Translations under genes and position numbers: made by a program
Notes under the pieces: model-generated
Databases searched by the model: none
What the model was told of the DNA's origin: nothing
What the model saw: only the letters and a program-made list of their open reading frames with translations
Source: Balanoglossus misakiensis
Lineage: Eukaryota; Hemichordata
Direction: 5' to 3'
NCBI GenBank assembly: GCA_040954595.2
Contig: CM082594.2
Location: forward strand, 7,812,001 to 7,876,000
Length of the DNA stretch: 64,000 bases
Part shown: positions 24,136 through 38,800 of the stretch, in pieces
Position numbering within the stretch: position 1 is the first letter of the stretch
Layout of the letters: each line of letters begins with the position of its first letter

Positions 24136-25054
24136 ATCTAATAAAAGAAAGTGCTGATATAAGAGCAAATCCAATGATAAGGACGACAGTTTTTGGTGCC
24201 CTCTTCTTTTTTTCCACAATGGCATCGGAGAGAAGTTCAAAGAACGCTATGTATAGGAGCATTCCTGCAGCTAACCCTTGCATGATGCCGCTGACTAGAT
24301 TAACGCTCACCGATTCCGAGGACCCACTTATACCAATGCCAATCGCAATGCCGATCGGAAAGACCGTTGCGTGGAGACAGACAAGAAGAACAGCCACGCC
24401 CGTACGGAGGTTCCTGCGTTTCATGTTGGCGGCGAAACTGAAACTGCCCGGGATTTCGTGGCAGGCGAGTCCCGCGAAGAGAATGAGCACATCGGTGGCA
24501 TTCGACAGAAGTCCCAAGACGATGCCCGCGAAGATGCCGTGGATGCAGAGACCGAAGAAAAACATGTAGGACCTGATGACGTGTGATCGAGCCGGCGCAT
24601 CGGCGTCGTTGGGCGTGGTGTGCTGATGGATTTGTTCGTTGCTAAGGGCGGTGCTGTGATAACCAGAACTTTCTTCCGCTTTGGGTTTCAGTGGGATGTC
24701 TTCATCACTCATGCCTTCACTCACTATACATAGTTCCGCGCAGAAACATAATGCCTGTTCTAGTATAAACATCAGCAATATTCCAGCACAAGCTAGGAAT
24801 TCGGCAAACGGAAAACTTGAATCAAAGTTCAGGCGTTCACTGGCAAGCACGAACTCTTCACGGACGTGGGGTAGAAGATGTACCATACCAGTTGCTAATA
24901 TAACTCCTCCCGCGAAAGAATTCAGGAAGCTGAACACTTGTTCCACGACTGAAGTACGTATTTGGTGACCCAACGCAATCGGAACCAAACCACTGATGGT
25001 TGTAGCTCCGAACAAACCAAGCAAGGCAATGATATGAGCGTAAATTAGATCCAT
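24134..25054 (-). CDS. ZIP family (SLC39, ZIP1/2/3-like) metal ion transporter, intronless
   Basis: ZIP transporters move zinc and related metals into the cytosol through eight membrane helices. One exon encodes 306 residues, near the family's usual 300-330. The start MDLIYAHIIALLGLFG opens TM1, and the ATG has an A at -3. TM2 carries FAGGVILATGMVHLLPH, the conserved ZIP1-3 segment. A variable loop (about 112-160) is followed by TM4 with IHGIFAGIVLGLL (H172) and TM5 with CHEIPGSFSFA (H199, E200), then GIAIGIGISGSS and AGMLLYIAFFELL (E273). The usual TM4 HSxFEG motif has Ala in place of Glu, and TM5 has HEIP, a word more typical of LIV-1 members. The loop is poor in His. All neighbours are intron-rich, so this may be a retrocopy, but intronless ZIP genes also occur naturally. 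Substrate is not decided by sequence. Confidence 0.88.
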   Translation of the reverse strand: MDLIYAHIIALLGLFGATTISGLVPIALGHQIRTSVVEQVFSFLNSFAGGVILATGMVHLLPHVREEFVLASERLNFDSSFPFAEFLACAGILLMFILEQALCFCAELCIVSEGMSDEDIPLKPKAEESSGYHSTALSNEQIHQHTTPNDADAPARSHVIRSYMFFFGLCIHGIFAGIVLGLLSNATDVLILFAGLACHEIPGSFSFAANMKRRNLRTGVAVLLVCLHATVFPIGIAIGIGISGSSESVSVNLVSGIMQGLAAGMLLYIAFFELLSDAIVEKKKRAPKTVVLIIGFALISALSFIR

Positions 25055-26760
25055 TTCCAGCACTTGCTCACAGTTCGTGGTACAAGGCTATATTGACATG
25101 AGAGTAAATTCGTGAGATGACAATAGATGAAGGTTAATAGGCCAGAAGGCTGGGTAAAACAATGGATGGAACACTTTCAATTGACAATACAATTCGGACT
25201 ATTAAATAATCTTTCATAATATCTCCTGAACATGTGCTCTTTTTTTTCATATACAATGCAGCTGTTCATGCCTTCAATAATTAATGAAAAACATATGCAT
25301 TATAATTAGGGTTGCATACTTGATGTCTGTACCGTACATGGAATCTTGGTTGCAATCATGTTTAAATAAAATATAAAAATATCATTAATGATTCACAAAT
25401 AATCAAAAGTCGCAGATAGTCAACTTTTGAAACAGAGGATCCGAATGTAATTATATAAATGGATTAAGTTGATAAAGTAAACATCGGTGACCACACAATG
25501 AGTAATAAAAGGAAAAAAGAAACAATGATCATGTTCCTTGTAAATTTTATTTTTTTAATCCAATTTTCCACTCCTGCATATCATATCATTTATTTTTCAC
25601 ATACAAAAAAAGTTGGATATCAGGTAATTGGAGCTAAAATGATAGAATTCCATAAACCCATCACTCCATTTACAAATATACAAATTTATCACAGCTGAGT
25701 TGTCTGTTGTGTCTTCAAAATTTACACCAATCAATTTCTATATTCAAACTTTTGAAGACAATCTAATATAAAATCCTGCTAAATAGTTCATTTCATCTTG
25801 CATAGTACGTTGTAGTAAATACACCATTTTTTGTACAATTCAAGTTAACATGGAAATCTTTTGATCATAACATGTATAAATGTACAATTGATTGATAAAA
25901 AATCCAGGAAAAAGTTGATTTTATAAATCCTTTTAGATATGTATCTGAAGAAGAATTCTGAAACTGTAAAGGATTAAAACATCTTATTTTCCCTTCCTGG
26001 ATCCAAAGTTATAAACCTAAATTGTACCTAATTTATTCAATAGTAGATTGTTGATGGGTTGAAATACAAGGTTATCTTATATAAGTTTATGGAAAATAAT
26101 AGCTCACAGAAAACATGATATTAGGAAACTATGGCAACAAAGAAATTTTGGGGTAAATAAACATCCCAGACTACTTGATACACAAGATGAAATATGGAAG
26201 TTAGGAAAAGGTTAGATTTGACCGATCGACAAAAGGTGTTACAGAAAGTAGATCAGTAGAGAAAAAGTACACAACATGCCTTTTAGGAAAGTTGATTCTT
26301 CATTTTGTGATTTTTTTCCATTTCATGATTTGATGTAAAAATTACGAAAAGTTGATTGCCATTCTGGAATGTTTTCAATCCTGTTCTTGATATAAGCTGC
26401 AGTATCTGTAGTTTAACTTCAAATTTAGCAAATAAAGCGTGACATCAAAACCTACATGAAACATTATAGGAGAAAATAATATTTAAGATGAAATTCTTAA
26501 TTTGATTCAAATTGATTTTCAAAATGTTTTGGCACAGACACAAGTACTTTTTTTGCAGTAGAAAAAAGCTTGTATGAGTTGCTTTGGTATCACAGTCAAT
26601 ATGTATAGATAAACGGCATGTATCGTACAAAAGAAGTAAGCCTCTTATGCTCATAAATGATATATGCACCTAACCCTTATAGTGCACAGTTGTCAAGACA
26701 AGGTTTCAGAATACACTTAGCATTTTGGTCCATGCATATAGGCAGCTCCTTGCCAGCACC
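25055..26760. other. Intergenic, A/T-rich, no gene seen
   Basis: Between the ZIP gene (promoter side) and the 3' end of cubilin. Only short low-complexity reading frames are present; none has splice support or a known domain. Confidence 0.5.
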
Positions 26761-26761
26761 T

Positions 26762-26839
26762 CATGTTTCGTGATTGGTCAGAAGAAGTCACATGGCTGTC
26801 CCATGTTTCATGATTGGTCAGAAGAAGTCACATGGCTGT
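26762..26839. repeat. Direct tandem duplication, 38-bp unit at 40-bp period
   Basis: Two copies (26762-26799 and 26802-26839) differ at one base. Each contains GATTGGTCAG (reverse CCAAT) and AAGTCACATGGCTG. They lie in the spacer just after the 3' end of cubilin. Confidence 0.85.
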
Positions 26840-27069
26840 TAACGGAGACAGTGATTTGCTGACCAAAGTGCTGTATCTCTTTGCAAGTTAGAGTTCTTCA
26901 AAGGTGTCACAAATGATTAAATGACAGAAAACATGAAATAATAAATGACAGTCCTTGGAAAACAAAACCCCCAAGCAGTTATAACATATCTGATCTGTAC
27001 AATTACAAAATGTTAAGTACTGTAGCAAAAAATTATGATAATACTGCTGTTTTTCCTAAACAGTTCTCA

Positions 27070-27727
27070 CTAACTGTTGTACTGAACTCTGAAACCCTGA
27101 AAGACTTGTCCATAATCAGTCGATGAATCAGTTGTTAAGCGCAAGAACAGGTTTCTTCCAGTTGCTTGAAGATTTGCAGGAAGTGACTACAAAGAAAAGA
27201 AAGACAACTTAATAGTACATGCTTTAAGGTACATATATTTATTGGTGTTTGAGGAGCACCAAAAATCCTATAAATATATAAATGGTAAAGTTTCTCTATT
27301 GAAAAATGTTGTCATTTTGGAAATCAATTTAATTTTTGTCAGTCTTAATATCAATGTTTTCTGCTTGCAAACATGTACTGCCATAATACATGAACAGCAA
27401 TTATTCAGCACTCTGAGGAAAATTTTGGACATATGCAGATAAACAATTCTGCAAGGATGTGACGATTTGTAGAATTGAAACTCACCGTTCCACAGAACCT
27501 TCCAAACGAACTGGCACTGTCGGATGTACCGTCGAAAATCTCCAGTTTATCCGAATTGCAGACACCGGCCGTGCCGTCTATGGACAAGTGTGTGAACTGC
27601 AGCGTCACCGGCTGTCGTCCTGCAGGCACTGTGATTGTCCATTCACAATTCAAGTTGGCATCGTATCGATCAGGAAATCCCGGACTGGTGAAACTTCCCG
27701 TATGTGTAGTAAACAGACCGCCGCAAC
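27070..27727 (-). CDS. CUBN: Cubilin CUB27 and stop
   Basis: Exons 27486-27727 ([39 protein letters not shown]) and 27070-27186 ([21 protein letters not shown] then TAG). The intron is unusually late, after FCGT. Confidence 0.86.
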
Positions 27728-30700
27728 CTATGCAAAAAAGAGTGAATGAATGATTAAATGTTTCTTTCTCAAAATTGTATTTACATTGATTAGTGCAGCC
27801 AAGTCATGTTACCTAAAGTATGATGTTATTAATAGAAAAGATAGTTATGTTGATTTGGCTGGCCAATCGATGAATCATTTAACCCTTTCACCACAGTGGT
27901 TCAGTCCAAACCCATTGTTTTCTATGGTAAGGTTGGACCTCTAAAGAGGGAACTGGGGGTGAAAGGGTTCAGCTTAAAATTTAGCTACAATGTATTTTGC
28001 CATCTGGCCCAGCAGCAGAATGAACGTTGCTGACATTATTGGCCGATAATCTCACTTACCACGTGTTGATGATGACGTCGATGTAAATGTAAGGTCGTAA
28101 CCACTGTGGGTGATTGATCTATCCGTCTTGAACTGCAAGAGCACATTGTTACCAAAGGCAAAGACTGGGTCTGGAAGAGTTCCACCATTGTTGCACAGGT
28201 TAGCCAGCTGGATGCCAGTTGTAACCAGGCCATCATATATCTGCAGAGAGATGACAATAATAAGAACATGATCTTTGAGAACACCACTCCTTGTGTATTG
28301 AGTGGTGACGATCTATTTATCACATCTATGCTTAAAGGGGCATGTGCAATGCATAGACAGCCCACGTCAAGAAATATGGGTCTTTGAAACAAATGACAAT
28401 TGAAATAATTACTTACTCTCAGGTAGTCATAGTTACATTGTGCATTAAACTCCATCTCAAAGAAGTTGAAATAAATGGCTATCTTAGTACCAGCAGGTGA
28501 CGTGATCGTTGTGTTACAGAATGCATTGACTGGATAGTCGTCTGGATAGTTTGGACTTGTTAAGCGACCGTTGCCCAGAGACAATGCCTGAGAACAATCT
28601 GCAAACAGAGAAAATCATATATTTTGCTGATTGTAATAATCCATCACGCATTTGGTGTAGTACATTGAAATGTACATTTTGGAAATCAAAGTCTTGATAT
28701 ATTTCTGGCAATGCTTTACTCAAGTAAAATTTGAACGACTTTAATGCGCAAGTGTGAGAAATGATTGACAGCATTACATACCTGATATGACATACTGCAG
28801 TTGGAAGCCTTGACCAGTTAGTGCACCATCGGTTTGGAAATTGACTTCAACCGTTCTGCCAGATGACCTGAACACCGGCGGGGTGGTTGACCCGCAGTAT
28901 TTCACAGCTTGACCTGCTGCAAACTGTGACAAATTTATATCAAAATCAAAGTTATTAGAAAAGGTATTAATGTCTCTAGCTAAACAGATAAAGTTTGTAG
29001 TTGAACAGTTAATGTAAGGGTTCGTCTGTGCAGGGGACTTAAATACTTAAATGTTCAGTTTGATGACTGGAATATATACTAAATTAACCTTCTCACCCCC
29101 GGTTCACTCTTTGGAGGTCCAACTTTACCATAGAAAACAATGGGGTTTGGACCAAACCATGTTGGTGAAAGGGTTAGTGTAACCTGGTACTTACCATTGG
29201 AGAGTCTCGGAACTCCAGGTAGTCTCCGTCGCAGTTACTGTTCGACTGAACGTCCATGTTGATCACTGTAATTTCCACAACAGCGTCACTGGGAGCATCC
29301 AACATCCATCGGCAGCGAATGTTATTGCTGTAGTCGCTGGGATAATTCGGTGAGGTGATTGTCTGTGGATCGTTTGTCGCATTGAAAATACCACCACAAA
29401 GACCTGAAAGATAAGGATGATCAAGTTTAGTAACTGCTACAATTATCTTTTTTGGCATACTGACCTTTTACAACAAAACTAAAACTGATGTACTTACGAT
29501 CTGTAGCAGTGTAAGTAGCAGCAAATCCCGTGCCTGCAATTCCGCTGTCAGAATGGAAGGTGACGTACATCGAATTGAAAGACGTCTGGATCACACCTGG
29601 GAGGCTGTTTCCACAGTAACGGCCAATCACAGCCGACTGTGAGGTCAACCCATCACGAATCTGGGAGAAGAGAAAAAATATGCATTTTTAATTTACTGTC
29701 TTTTAGGGTTTGTGTATAATCCTGACTTTCTCTATATGGTCATCCAATAGAACTTCATGTAAAGACATTAATTTTTATTGCTATTTAGACATTGATAACT
29801 ATTTTGTAGGAATGCTACTCCACCCTATTTACTCACCTCCAAATAATCACTGACACAATTTACTGTACCCTGGATGTCAAACGATGTGAACGACAGACTG
29901 ACCACTTGGTTCCCGTCGACAGTGATTTTATACACACAATCCAGATCGTTCTCATAGCTACCGTCGTTGTCAATATCAACACTTGAGAAAGAACCAGTAG
30001 GTGATGTGAACATACCACCACAACCATCTCTGGGTCCTATAGGTGTTCAGAGTAAAAAATATTCTCATTACAGATAAATTTGTCAATAGACTTGCATTCA
30101 AGCATACAGGTATATACTAGTACTACCCCAGGTTCTTGAGTTCAATAGTCCTCCAGACTTTCAATGAAGTATGTCAATTAAGATTTCCATCCAAGAACAT
30201 TTTGCGCCATTGGAGTCGAGAGGCTTATAGCGAGGACACAATATGTCAAACTCACCATACGTTTCTCTGTAGGCAAATTTAAATCCGGGACCACCAACGG
30301 AGAAATCACTAATAAACATCACTGCTATCTGGTTGGATGTCGAGACCACTGTCTCCGGCAACTGATCGCCACAGAGACGACCGGTCAAACTCGGCGAAGT
30401 GGTCAGCGGACCGTCATAGACTTCCACGTAATCATAGCGGCATTCAACATGGGCTTCTATTCCAATCATTTCCCATCTGTATCAGAGAAAATACTGTTAG
30501 ATTCACATACAGGCAGATGCCCGAGTATTCTTTAGAAGACAAGCCTTGCATTAATAATCAGTTTTCATAAATTGACTGCATGAGACCCCATACTTCAGTG
30601 GATCCAAAGGATTTACATAATAAAACGGAGAAAGACACGGTTGTATTTGTGACTTACTTGATTTCTATAACTTTATTTTCAGTAACGGTGACAAACCATG

Positions 30701-33700
30701 TACAGTTGGAGGCACTCCTGTAGATGTCCAGGTGAGGTGGAGTTTGCACTATGCCACTTGCTTCCGTGTAAGAACCACCACATCCTAGAGAAACAGATCG
30801 AAAATATTTTGAGTCTCAAATTATGCAAGGGTAGTCAACTCTCTACAAATTTCAGTCTCAGTGGAAAAGTCATAGATTTTAGTATAAACAAACAAACAAA
30901 TAAACAGACAAGTGAATATTGAGGTGAAAAAGAAATCTACTGTAAAACTCTGTTTTGAACAGAACACAGTCAGTTGATTGAGCACTAGTGGACTGTAATA
31001 GGCAGACCCTTTAATAATAGTTGGAAATTAACTTTTTTGACTAATACAATGCGATTGGTTAGTTTACATGGGAAAAAACAGGCAGTTGACATACCTTCCT
31101 CATAGGTAAGTCCAAACCCGGATCTTGTGGTTGATCGGTCAGTGTGGAACAGAATGAAAGCCGATCCTGTGAGTTCAACATCATCCGGTTTTTCACTGCC
31201 ACACAGCTGGGCAACTTTCACACCGTTTCTGTCTGTTCCGCTGTAGACAGCCAGATAATCATAGTTGCACAAACCATGAGCTGAAATAACAAACAGGGAT
31301 AAAGCAGGTTAGCAGTCTTATTGCAAGATGAGGGATTTTCACAGAATGGCAGAAAATTGGGGATATAACACATGTTAGCAAGGCCAAAGGTATCATCACT
31401 ATAATGAACAGATGGCCGGAGAATTCTCTCCCATTAACAGAGGGGGGATATAGGCAATGAGTTAGTGTAATATCAACCTACCTTCCAGATCAAATGTTGT
31501 ATCAAATCTTATAATCATTGGTTTGGTGTCATCAAACTGGATTACATATTCGCAGTCCAAGTTGTTCGGGTAATTTCGGATTCCAAATCCAGGGGATACA
31601 ATGCGACCTTCGGGGTCAGTGTACGTAGCACCACAATCTGTACAGCACAGCAGATCAATTAATTTTCACAAGTATAAACTCGCAAGAAACAATATTTATG
31701 ATCCTATGTCAGCAAACGTTTTTTTCAAATCACATAAACACAACAAAGCATTTGGAAATAGAGCATCATTCCTTTTCATTTCAGAAGCACGTAGAAGTCT
31801 CACCAGTATTCCAGGTAGCTGAGAACCCAGCGGCAGTGTTTGACGCATCAGAGTGGAACTTGATTCTGATTTCGTGGCTATTGGAGCGAATGTTCGTGGG
31901 AGCTGTGCTTCCACAATAATTGCCAATTGTAGGAGACTCACTGTCGGGACCATCTTGTATCTGAAATTTAAAGATTAAATAAATCATCAATTTGTGTACA
32001 TTTTATTTTTGACACCTATTGTTTTTATATTGCAAAATTTATACATCACTGCATTACCTGCACATAGTCACCACTGCAATCAGAAGGACCGTTCAAATTA
32101 AAAGCACTGAAGGTAAGTGTCACATGAAATCCGTGTTCGACAGTGATCTTCCAGATGCATTCCTCATTGGTGTTGTAGTTGCTTGGATGATTTGGAGTCT
32201 GGAAAGTTCCCGAGTCACTGTGGTAATTGCCACCACAACCTGAGAATAAATCACATCAGGAAACTGAAATCGGTGACATTTTGCAGTAAAAGTGTACAAT
32301 TAAATTAAGCAAACTGGTAACATTGCGATAAAGGCCTTCAGACTATTCACAAAGGCACTTACCAGTTACTTCTGTTGTCCACTCCATTCGGAATCCTTGC
32401 ATACTCTGACTGCTGTCAGTTTTGAAGATCATGAAGAGTTGATTGCTGGCCGTGATGAAGTGATCCGGGTGGGAATCTCCACACCAAGGAGTCTCTCCGG
32501 ATATCTGCGGGGAATCGGGATGGCCGCCATTCCTGGCACTCAAGAAGTCAAATCTGCACTGGTCGTTGCTCTCAATCTCAAACGCTGTAAAAGTGCCCTG
32601 TGAGTGCCATAAGACAATTGTGGTTATGGATTTTGAACAAGCCATATTGGATCATATCTTGCCACAAAATGATTGAACATTAAAAAATTTGTTGACTTAC
32701 TTTGATGGCAGAACCCTCTGAAGCTTCAATCAGCCACGCGCACCTGTCATGATGATCGTAATTCCCTGGGAAGTTTGGACTCGATATGACACCAGTGTCG
32801 CTTGATATGTATCCTCCACATCCTGTGTAGCAGTAACAATAATTATGAAGATGGTGATGAAGAAGATGATGATGATGATGATGATGATAATTATAAAGTA
32901 CAGTGGCACTGGGTACAGATGTACATCATATTACCATGTCAACTCTTCAAGTAAAATTCCTACCAGGTTATATCCACAAAAACAGACCAGGCATTCAAAA
33001 CTGAAATCGTTTGATAAAGAAAGCTCTGGGTCGCACAGGAGCGATTCAAAATTTACAGGCTATAGAGAAAACAAAACATTGTAACAAGAAAACAAGGCAA
33101 TGTTTTCTCACCTTCCACAATCCAGTTAGCTCTGAAACCAGGCTTGTTCATTGTTCTGTCCGTACGGAATTTCACCCAGGTCGATCGTGTGGGAACCATG
33201 ACGATGGGTGGAACGTCTTTGCCACAGTAGCGACCATATAGTGGAGCACTAATATCACTCCCTGGAACAAAAAAACACATTTTACTGTTATTTTCAAAAT
33301 AAAGACAGTTCGTTGCAAAAAAAACACAAGAAACTGCAAATTGGAATTCAAAACACACACTTTACTATAGATCACTTACCCATTCTGATTTCAACATAAT
33401 CATATGCACAGTTTGTGCCAATTTCAAGATCAAAGTCTGTGAAAGTGAAGATGATGGAGCTGTTTTCTGTGGCCGCACTGTTGATCACCCAAATGCACTC
33501 CAGGTTGGAAGTATAGTTGGACACCCCCTGTCCTGGAGAAAAGATGGCCCCTGTTTCCCCTGGGTCAACATTATATACTCCACCACAAGCTGAAATGAAA
33601 GGGAGAATTTTTAGTATATTATGCAATTATGCAATAATTTGAGTTAATTTTTATCAAATGACTGTAAACAGGGTGACATCTATCTATATTAATCTCTTCC

Positions 33701-35845
33701 ATATAATCAAATGTAAGGCTATACTTTTGGACGATTTGGACTTTGATAACTGACAGAAAACTACAATTCCTGAAAAGTGCCTCTTTTGATGAAAGGCCAT
33801 AAATCTACCTGATGCATCTTCAGACGTATACGTTGCCAGGAATCCTTCAAAGCTGACACTGGCATCCGACACGAACCTGACCTTCATTTCATTTGCACTT
33901 GACTCCACCGGGCTGGGGATGGTCGTGCCACAGTACCTTCCCAGGGATGGTGCGTTGTCATCAATACCGTTGAAAACCTGTGGGCAATTACCAAATATGT
34001 TTCTTCAGTCAGAATGTGTCACAGTATTTTTTCCAATAAATATTTCTTCAAACTCTGTACTTGTCTTTTTTCTGTGTTACCCCACCTCCTGTCTTATCAG
34101 TTGCTAATCCAGAAAACAAGCTATTGTGTTTCTCATTAAGCACTTGCTAATGACTTAATCTGTGTACCCCATTGACGGATTAAGTTGGTTAAGTAAACAT
34201 TGGTGAAACAGTAGAAGATACCAGTTCTAACTGTAAGATACCAGTTCTAACTGTAGGTCTGTCATGACTATATGTGAATGGTTTCTGAGCTGTATTGAAT
34301 GAAGAAATATACAAACCTCAACATAGTCATAGTGACAAGTGGAACTCGTCTCAATGGCCAGATCTTCAAAGGTCAACTTGACCCTGTGTCCACTCGCCAC
34401 TGTGATACGCCATTCACACACACGGGCGTGGGCGTAATGGCCGGGATAATTGGGAGACGAAAACGTTCCCGTGGGTGTGGTCAGATCACCGCCACAATCT
34501 GAAATAATGAAAAGCAACACGCATATACTGTAAGTACTGATGATGTGATACCCTGTGTTGTCACGGTTCTCTGATTGTCTTATCTTTTGATGATTCTACT
34601 CACTGACAAGTTTTCTGACCAAGAAGACTATTTAGAATATCTTTAAAATTATACATGATTGTCGCAAGGGTAGGTCATCTTCTTGCCCATGCCACTATTT
34701 CATCAAACAGCAAATTCAAACCGATTTCATCAGAAGTTTTTCATTTTGTTACTGCAGTACATGTCCTGTTCCACATTGCAATACTGTATAGAATAATCTG
34801 GACAGCCAATCTACACCACACACCTACCTTCCACACTTGCAGTCCACTGTAAACTGAAACCACTGGAAGTGACAGCGTTATCAGTCCGGAATACAATCTC
34901 AGCATAACTATCAGAAGTGTCAACAGCAGCAGGGATGGAAGCACCACAGTAAGTGGCCAGGAGTTCACCTATCAGTAAAAACAAACGAATGTCACAAAAC
35001 TTTCAAATACTGTTGTTATTTCGAAGATTTGTCCAGAATTAATTATGATCTTAAATCCTCGAATCCTTAGAAATCAATTCAACGAGATTCCATCCCTTTT
35101 CATTTACCTGGATGCGTGATATTCCTTTCCCGGATTTCAACGTGATCGCCATTACAGGTGGTGTTATCACCAGCCAATGAAAAGGCATCAAAGCTGAGCG
35201 TCAAGTAATGTCCAGACGGCCCGCTAATTTTCCAGCTGCATTCCAAGTTGTTGGCATAGTTACTGGGATATTCCGGAGAGGTGATGGTTCCGGATGGGCC
35301 AGAGTATGTTCCACCACACGTTGCTGCATGAGAAAAATCAAAGTCTTAAACTATCTCTCATATTTTGCTCAACGACGTTTTAGTTATTCTCTCTTAAAAA
35401 TGACAATAAAAATTGGGGTCGCCGTGCAAAATTTTGTATGAGAGAGCAAAAATTGCTCCTATTTTGCTTAAACCACTCTGTAAAATGAATAAGTCTGTTC
35501 AAACTCACTGCAGCCATGCACACATACATATGTATGTATGCATATATGTATTGCATATGTGTGTAGCAGTATAGCCAACTCACCAATAGAATAGGTCAAA
35601 CGGAAACCCTTGTTGGCAATGTTCTGGTCTGTACGGAACTTGAGATACAGTGAGTTGTCAGAGCTAACTATAGTGTCTGGCAAGGTGTTTCCGCACAGTT
35701 GGGCCAACAAGTCTGAATCACTGGAGCTTCCATCTCTCAACTGCAGGTAATCATATGCACAACTGAAAAAAAAAATATTTATCATCATTATATCTGTCAT
35801 GTACTCAGTAAACACACACAGACACATACAGACACAGACACACGT

Positions 35846-35877
<32 letters not shown>

Positions 35878-38800
35878 ACACATATACACTGTTACAATAC
35901 TTACTTGGCATGTCTCTCTATGTCAAAATCAGTAAAATCTATCTGGATTGCCTCGTTAGCTGGCGCAGTGATTATCCACTCGCATTCAACACTGGATGGA
36001 TAGTTGTCAGGATAGTTTAGAGAGGTGAGGATACCAGAGGGGCTGGCGTCAGTCAGTGTTATGGTGCCACCGCATCCTGAGAGAAATATACACACAAGGT
36101 GAGGTGTAAGCAGAGCTCTACAATTCTGTAATTTTCGGTAATTTTGTATGCTTCCATCAAACACAACTAGATGTCTACAGACACTGAATACTGTGTTTGT
36201 CTCACAAACATGACATGTCAGTAAATTTATTCTGAAAGTAATTGATGTGAAAGTCCAACCTACCAGCTTCCACTGCCCTGAAGTTGAGAACAAATCCACC
36301 TGCACTGCCAGCTCCGTCTGTGACAAACTGGATGTGCAATAAGTTGCTGCTGGTCTCAATTCCCGTAGGTGCAGTCGAGCCACAGTATGTGCCGATCACC
36401 GGCGATGAGCTGTCTTCACCGTTGTACAACTGTCAGGGAAGAGTGGAGAACAAAACATTGTGAATACGAATGATGAAGAAGACACTGATATCACCAAATT
36501 ACATCATAGATGTGATCTTGCAAAGTCATCTGTTGGCTTAGAAGATTGAAATATTTCAGCAATGAAAAATATACTAACAAAAGAAACAGCTACTGGGGCT
36601 TTCATCCTCATTATTCTTTTATTGTGAGACTGGATTTCAGCAATATGAAGGGTGTGTATTTCCCCATCCATACATGTATTTCCCCTTGTTAACTTGTCCA
36701 CTTTTGCACATAGTGTATCAACTTCAGATCAACCTTTGCACTCATGAAATCCCCCTGCACGGAATTTCTATAAACTGCTATTCCTAGCAACTCAAATGAC
36801 AGGGAATGGTGATATATACCTTCAGGTAGTCAATGGTACAGCTGGTTCCACTTCCCTGGATTTCAAAGAGGCTGAACGTGACAGCAATTGTCGATCCTGC
36901 TGGAGTTTCCACGGTCCACTCACAGTTCATATTGTCCAAGTAGTTGCCAGGGTAACCAGGACTGGGGAGCCTTCCGGAACCAGAGACCAGTCGTCCGCCG
37001 CAAACTACAAAAGTTGAAATTGTGATGTGCAATGTTAAAGGGACAAACAAAAGTCAGAGAAATACACAATCAAGTACATGTATACACAAACTAAATGTTG
37101 ACTCATATCACCGAATTTGAACTGAGTTCCCTCTTTAAAGGTCCAACCTTACCAGAGAAAACAATGGATTTGGACTGGACCATAATGGTGAAAGGGTTAA
37201 TTAATTTACCTTGTTGATATGTGGCAGAGAAACCGGTTCCATTGAGAGACTGATCACTGAAGAATTTCACCAACATGGCCTCTCCCGATGAAAACACAGG
37301 GGCAAGGTTTGTCTGCACACCACACTGAGTTCCTAGGAGTGTATCTTCAGAGTCACCTGTACGGACATTAACAAAAGGACGTCAAATCACTTATCTGTAT
37401 GTGAAAAATTATATGATAATAGCATATTGGCTCTATCTTTGAAGCAAAGTTTATAACTGATCCATCAAATGACAAATCTTACCATCATAGATGGCTACAC
37501 CATCATAGGCACAGGTTGCACTTCCTTCAGTGTTGAGATCAGTGATTTGTAACTTCACAACAGTTGCGAAGGCAGCTTGGATTACCCACATACAATTCAG
37601 ATTGCGGTCGTAGCCATACGGGTACCCAGGTGAAGTGAACGTCTGAGGCGAGGCTGTTGTATACAAAGCTGTCCCACACTCAACTGAAAATAATCAACAA
37701 ATAAACTTATGTCTCAAAAGCCAAAACATTTATTTCTCACCCCCTGGCAAAACCCTGAAAAACGTTTGACATGCTGTACATGTATGTAACTAATGAAGCA
37801 TTAATTTTTTGTAGGTCATTATGTTCAGACTGACCTGGACTGACAGAGGGTGGTGGAGCACTCGGACCACCATCCACTTGATTCCAATCCAGAAGGAAGC
37901 CAGTGTTATAAACGGAGTAATCTGTGCGGAACTTGACGTAGAGAACATTCCCAGTGCTGTAAATTGGATCCGGGATCACTTCTCCGCATACCTTTGCTAT
38001 CAGTGCCGACTCTGCACTTGGACCATCATTGAACTTGGAAAGAAAAGAATGCATACATATACGTCAGTTTCATTTGAGTTGGATGGATGGATAGATGGAT
38101 GGGTGGGTGGATGGATGGATTGATGGGCAAACGACCCAAAAAAACAAACAGAAAGACAGACACAGAAAGATGGTTGGACAGATGGACCGACGGACGGATA
38201 GAGACTCAACCATCGCTCAGTATATGCCTCTCTGAAATTTATCTATCTGTTAGACCCTCACCTGAACATAATCATATCTGCACGGAATGGACTCCTCCAA
38301 AGCAAACGCTTGGAAAGTAATCTTGATTCTCTGGCCAAACGCCACTGTAATCGTCCATTCCACATTCAACGCTGGCCCGTATTGGGTCGGGTATCCCGGA
38401 GACGCGATCTGTCCAGTGGGCCCAGTGAGATCACCGCCGGCAACTGAAAAGATTGTAGCCATTGAAACGTCAGGAACTATGATACTGAACTTGACATAGA
38501 GAGAACGATTCATTTCCAAGGGTACAATATCCTACCAGATCTAAGGTATTTTAGTGGATGGAAATTTTTCTAAAAGGACGGCATATAAAACACACCTATT
38601 GAATAGGCTGCCATGAAACCAATACCAGTTCTTTGTGTATTCGAACGGAACTTGACCCATAAGGCGTAGGTAGCTGTGATGTTTGTGGGCGGAGTGTTGC
38701 CACAGTAACGACCATCCATGACGCCGTTTTCATCACCTTGCCTAACTTCAATGTAGTCGTTCTGGCAATTGACAGCTGGTTCAATATCAAACAAGCTGCA

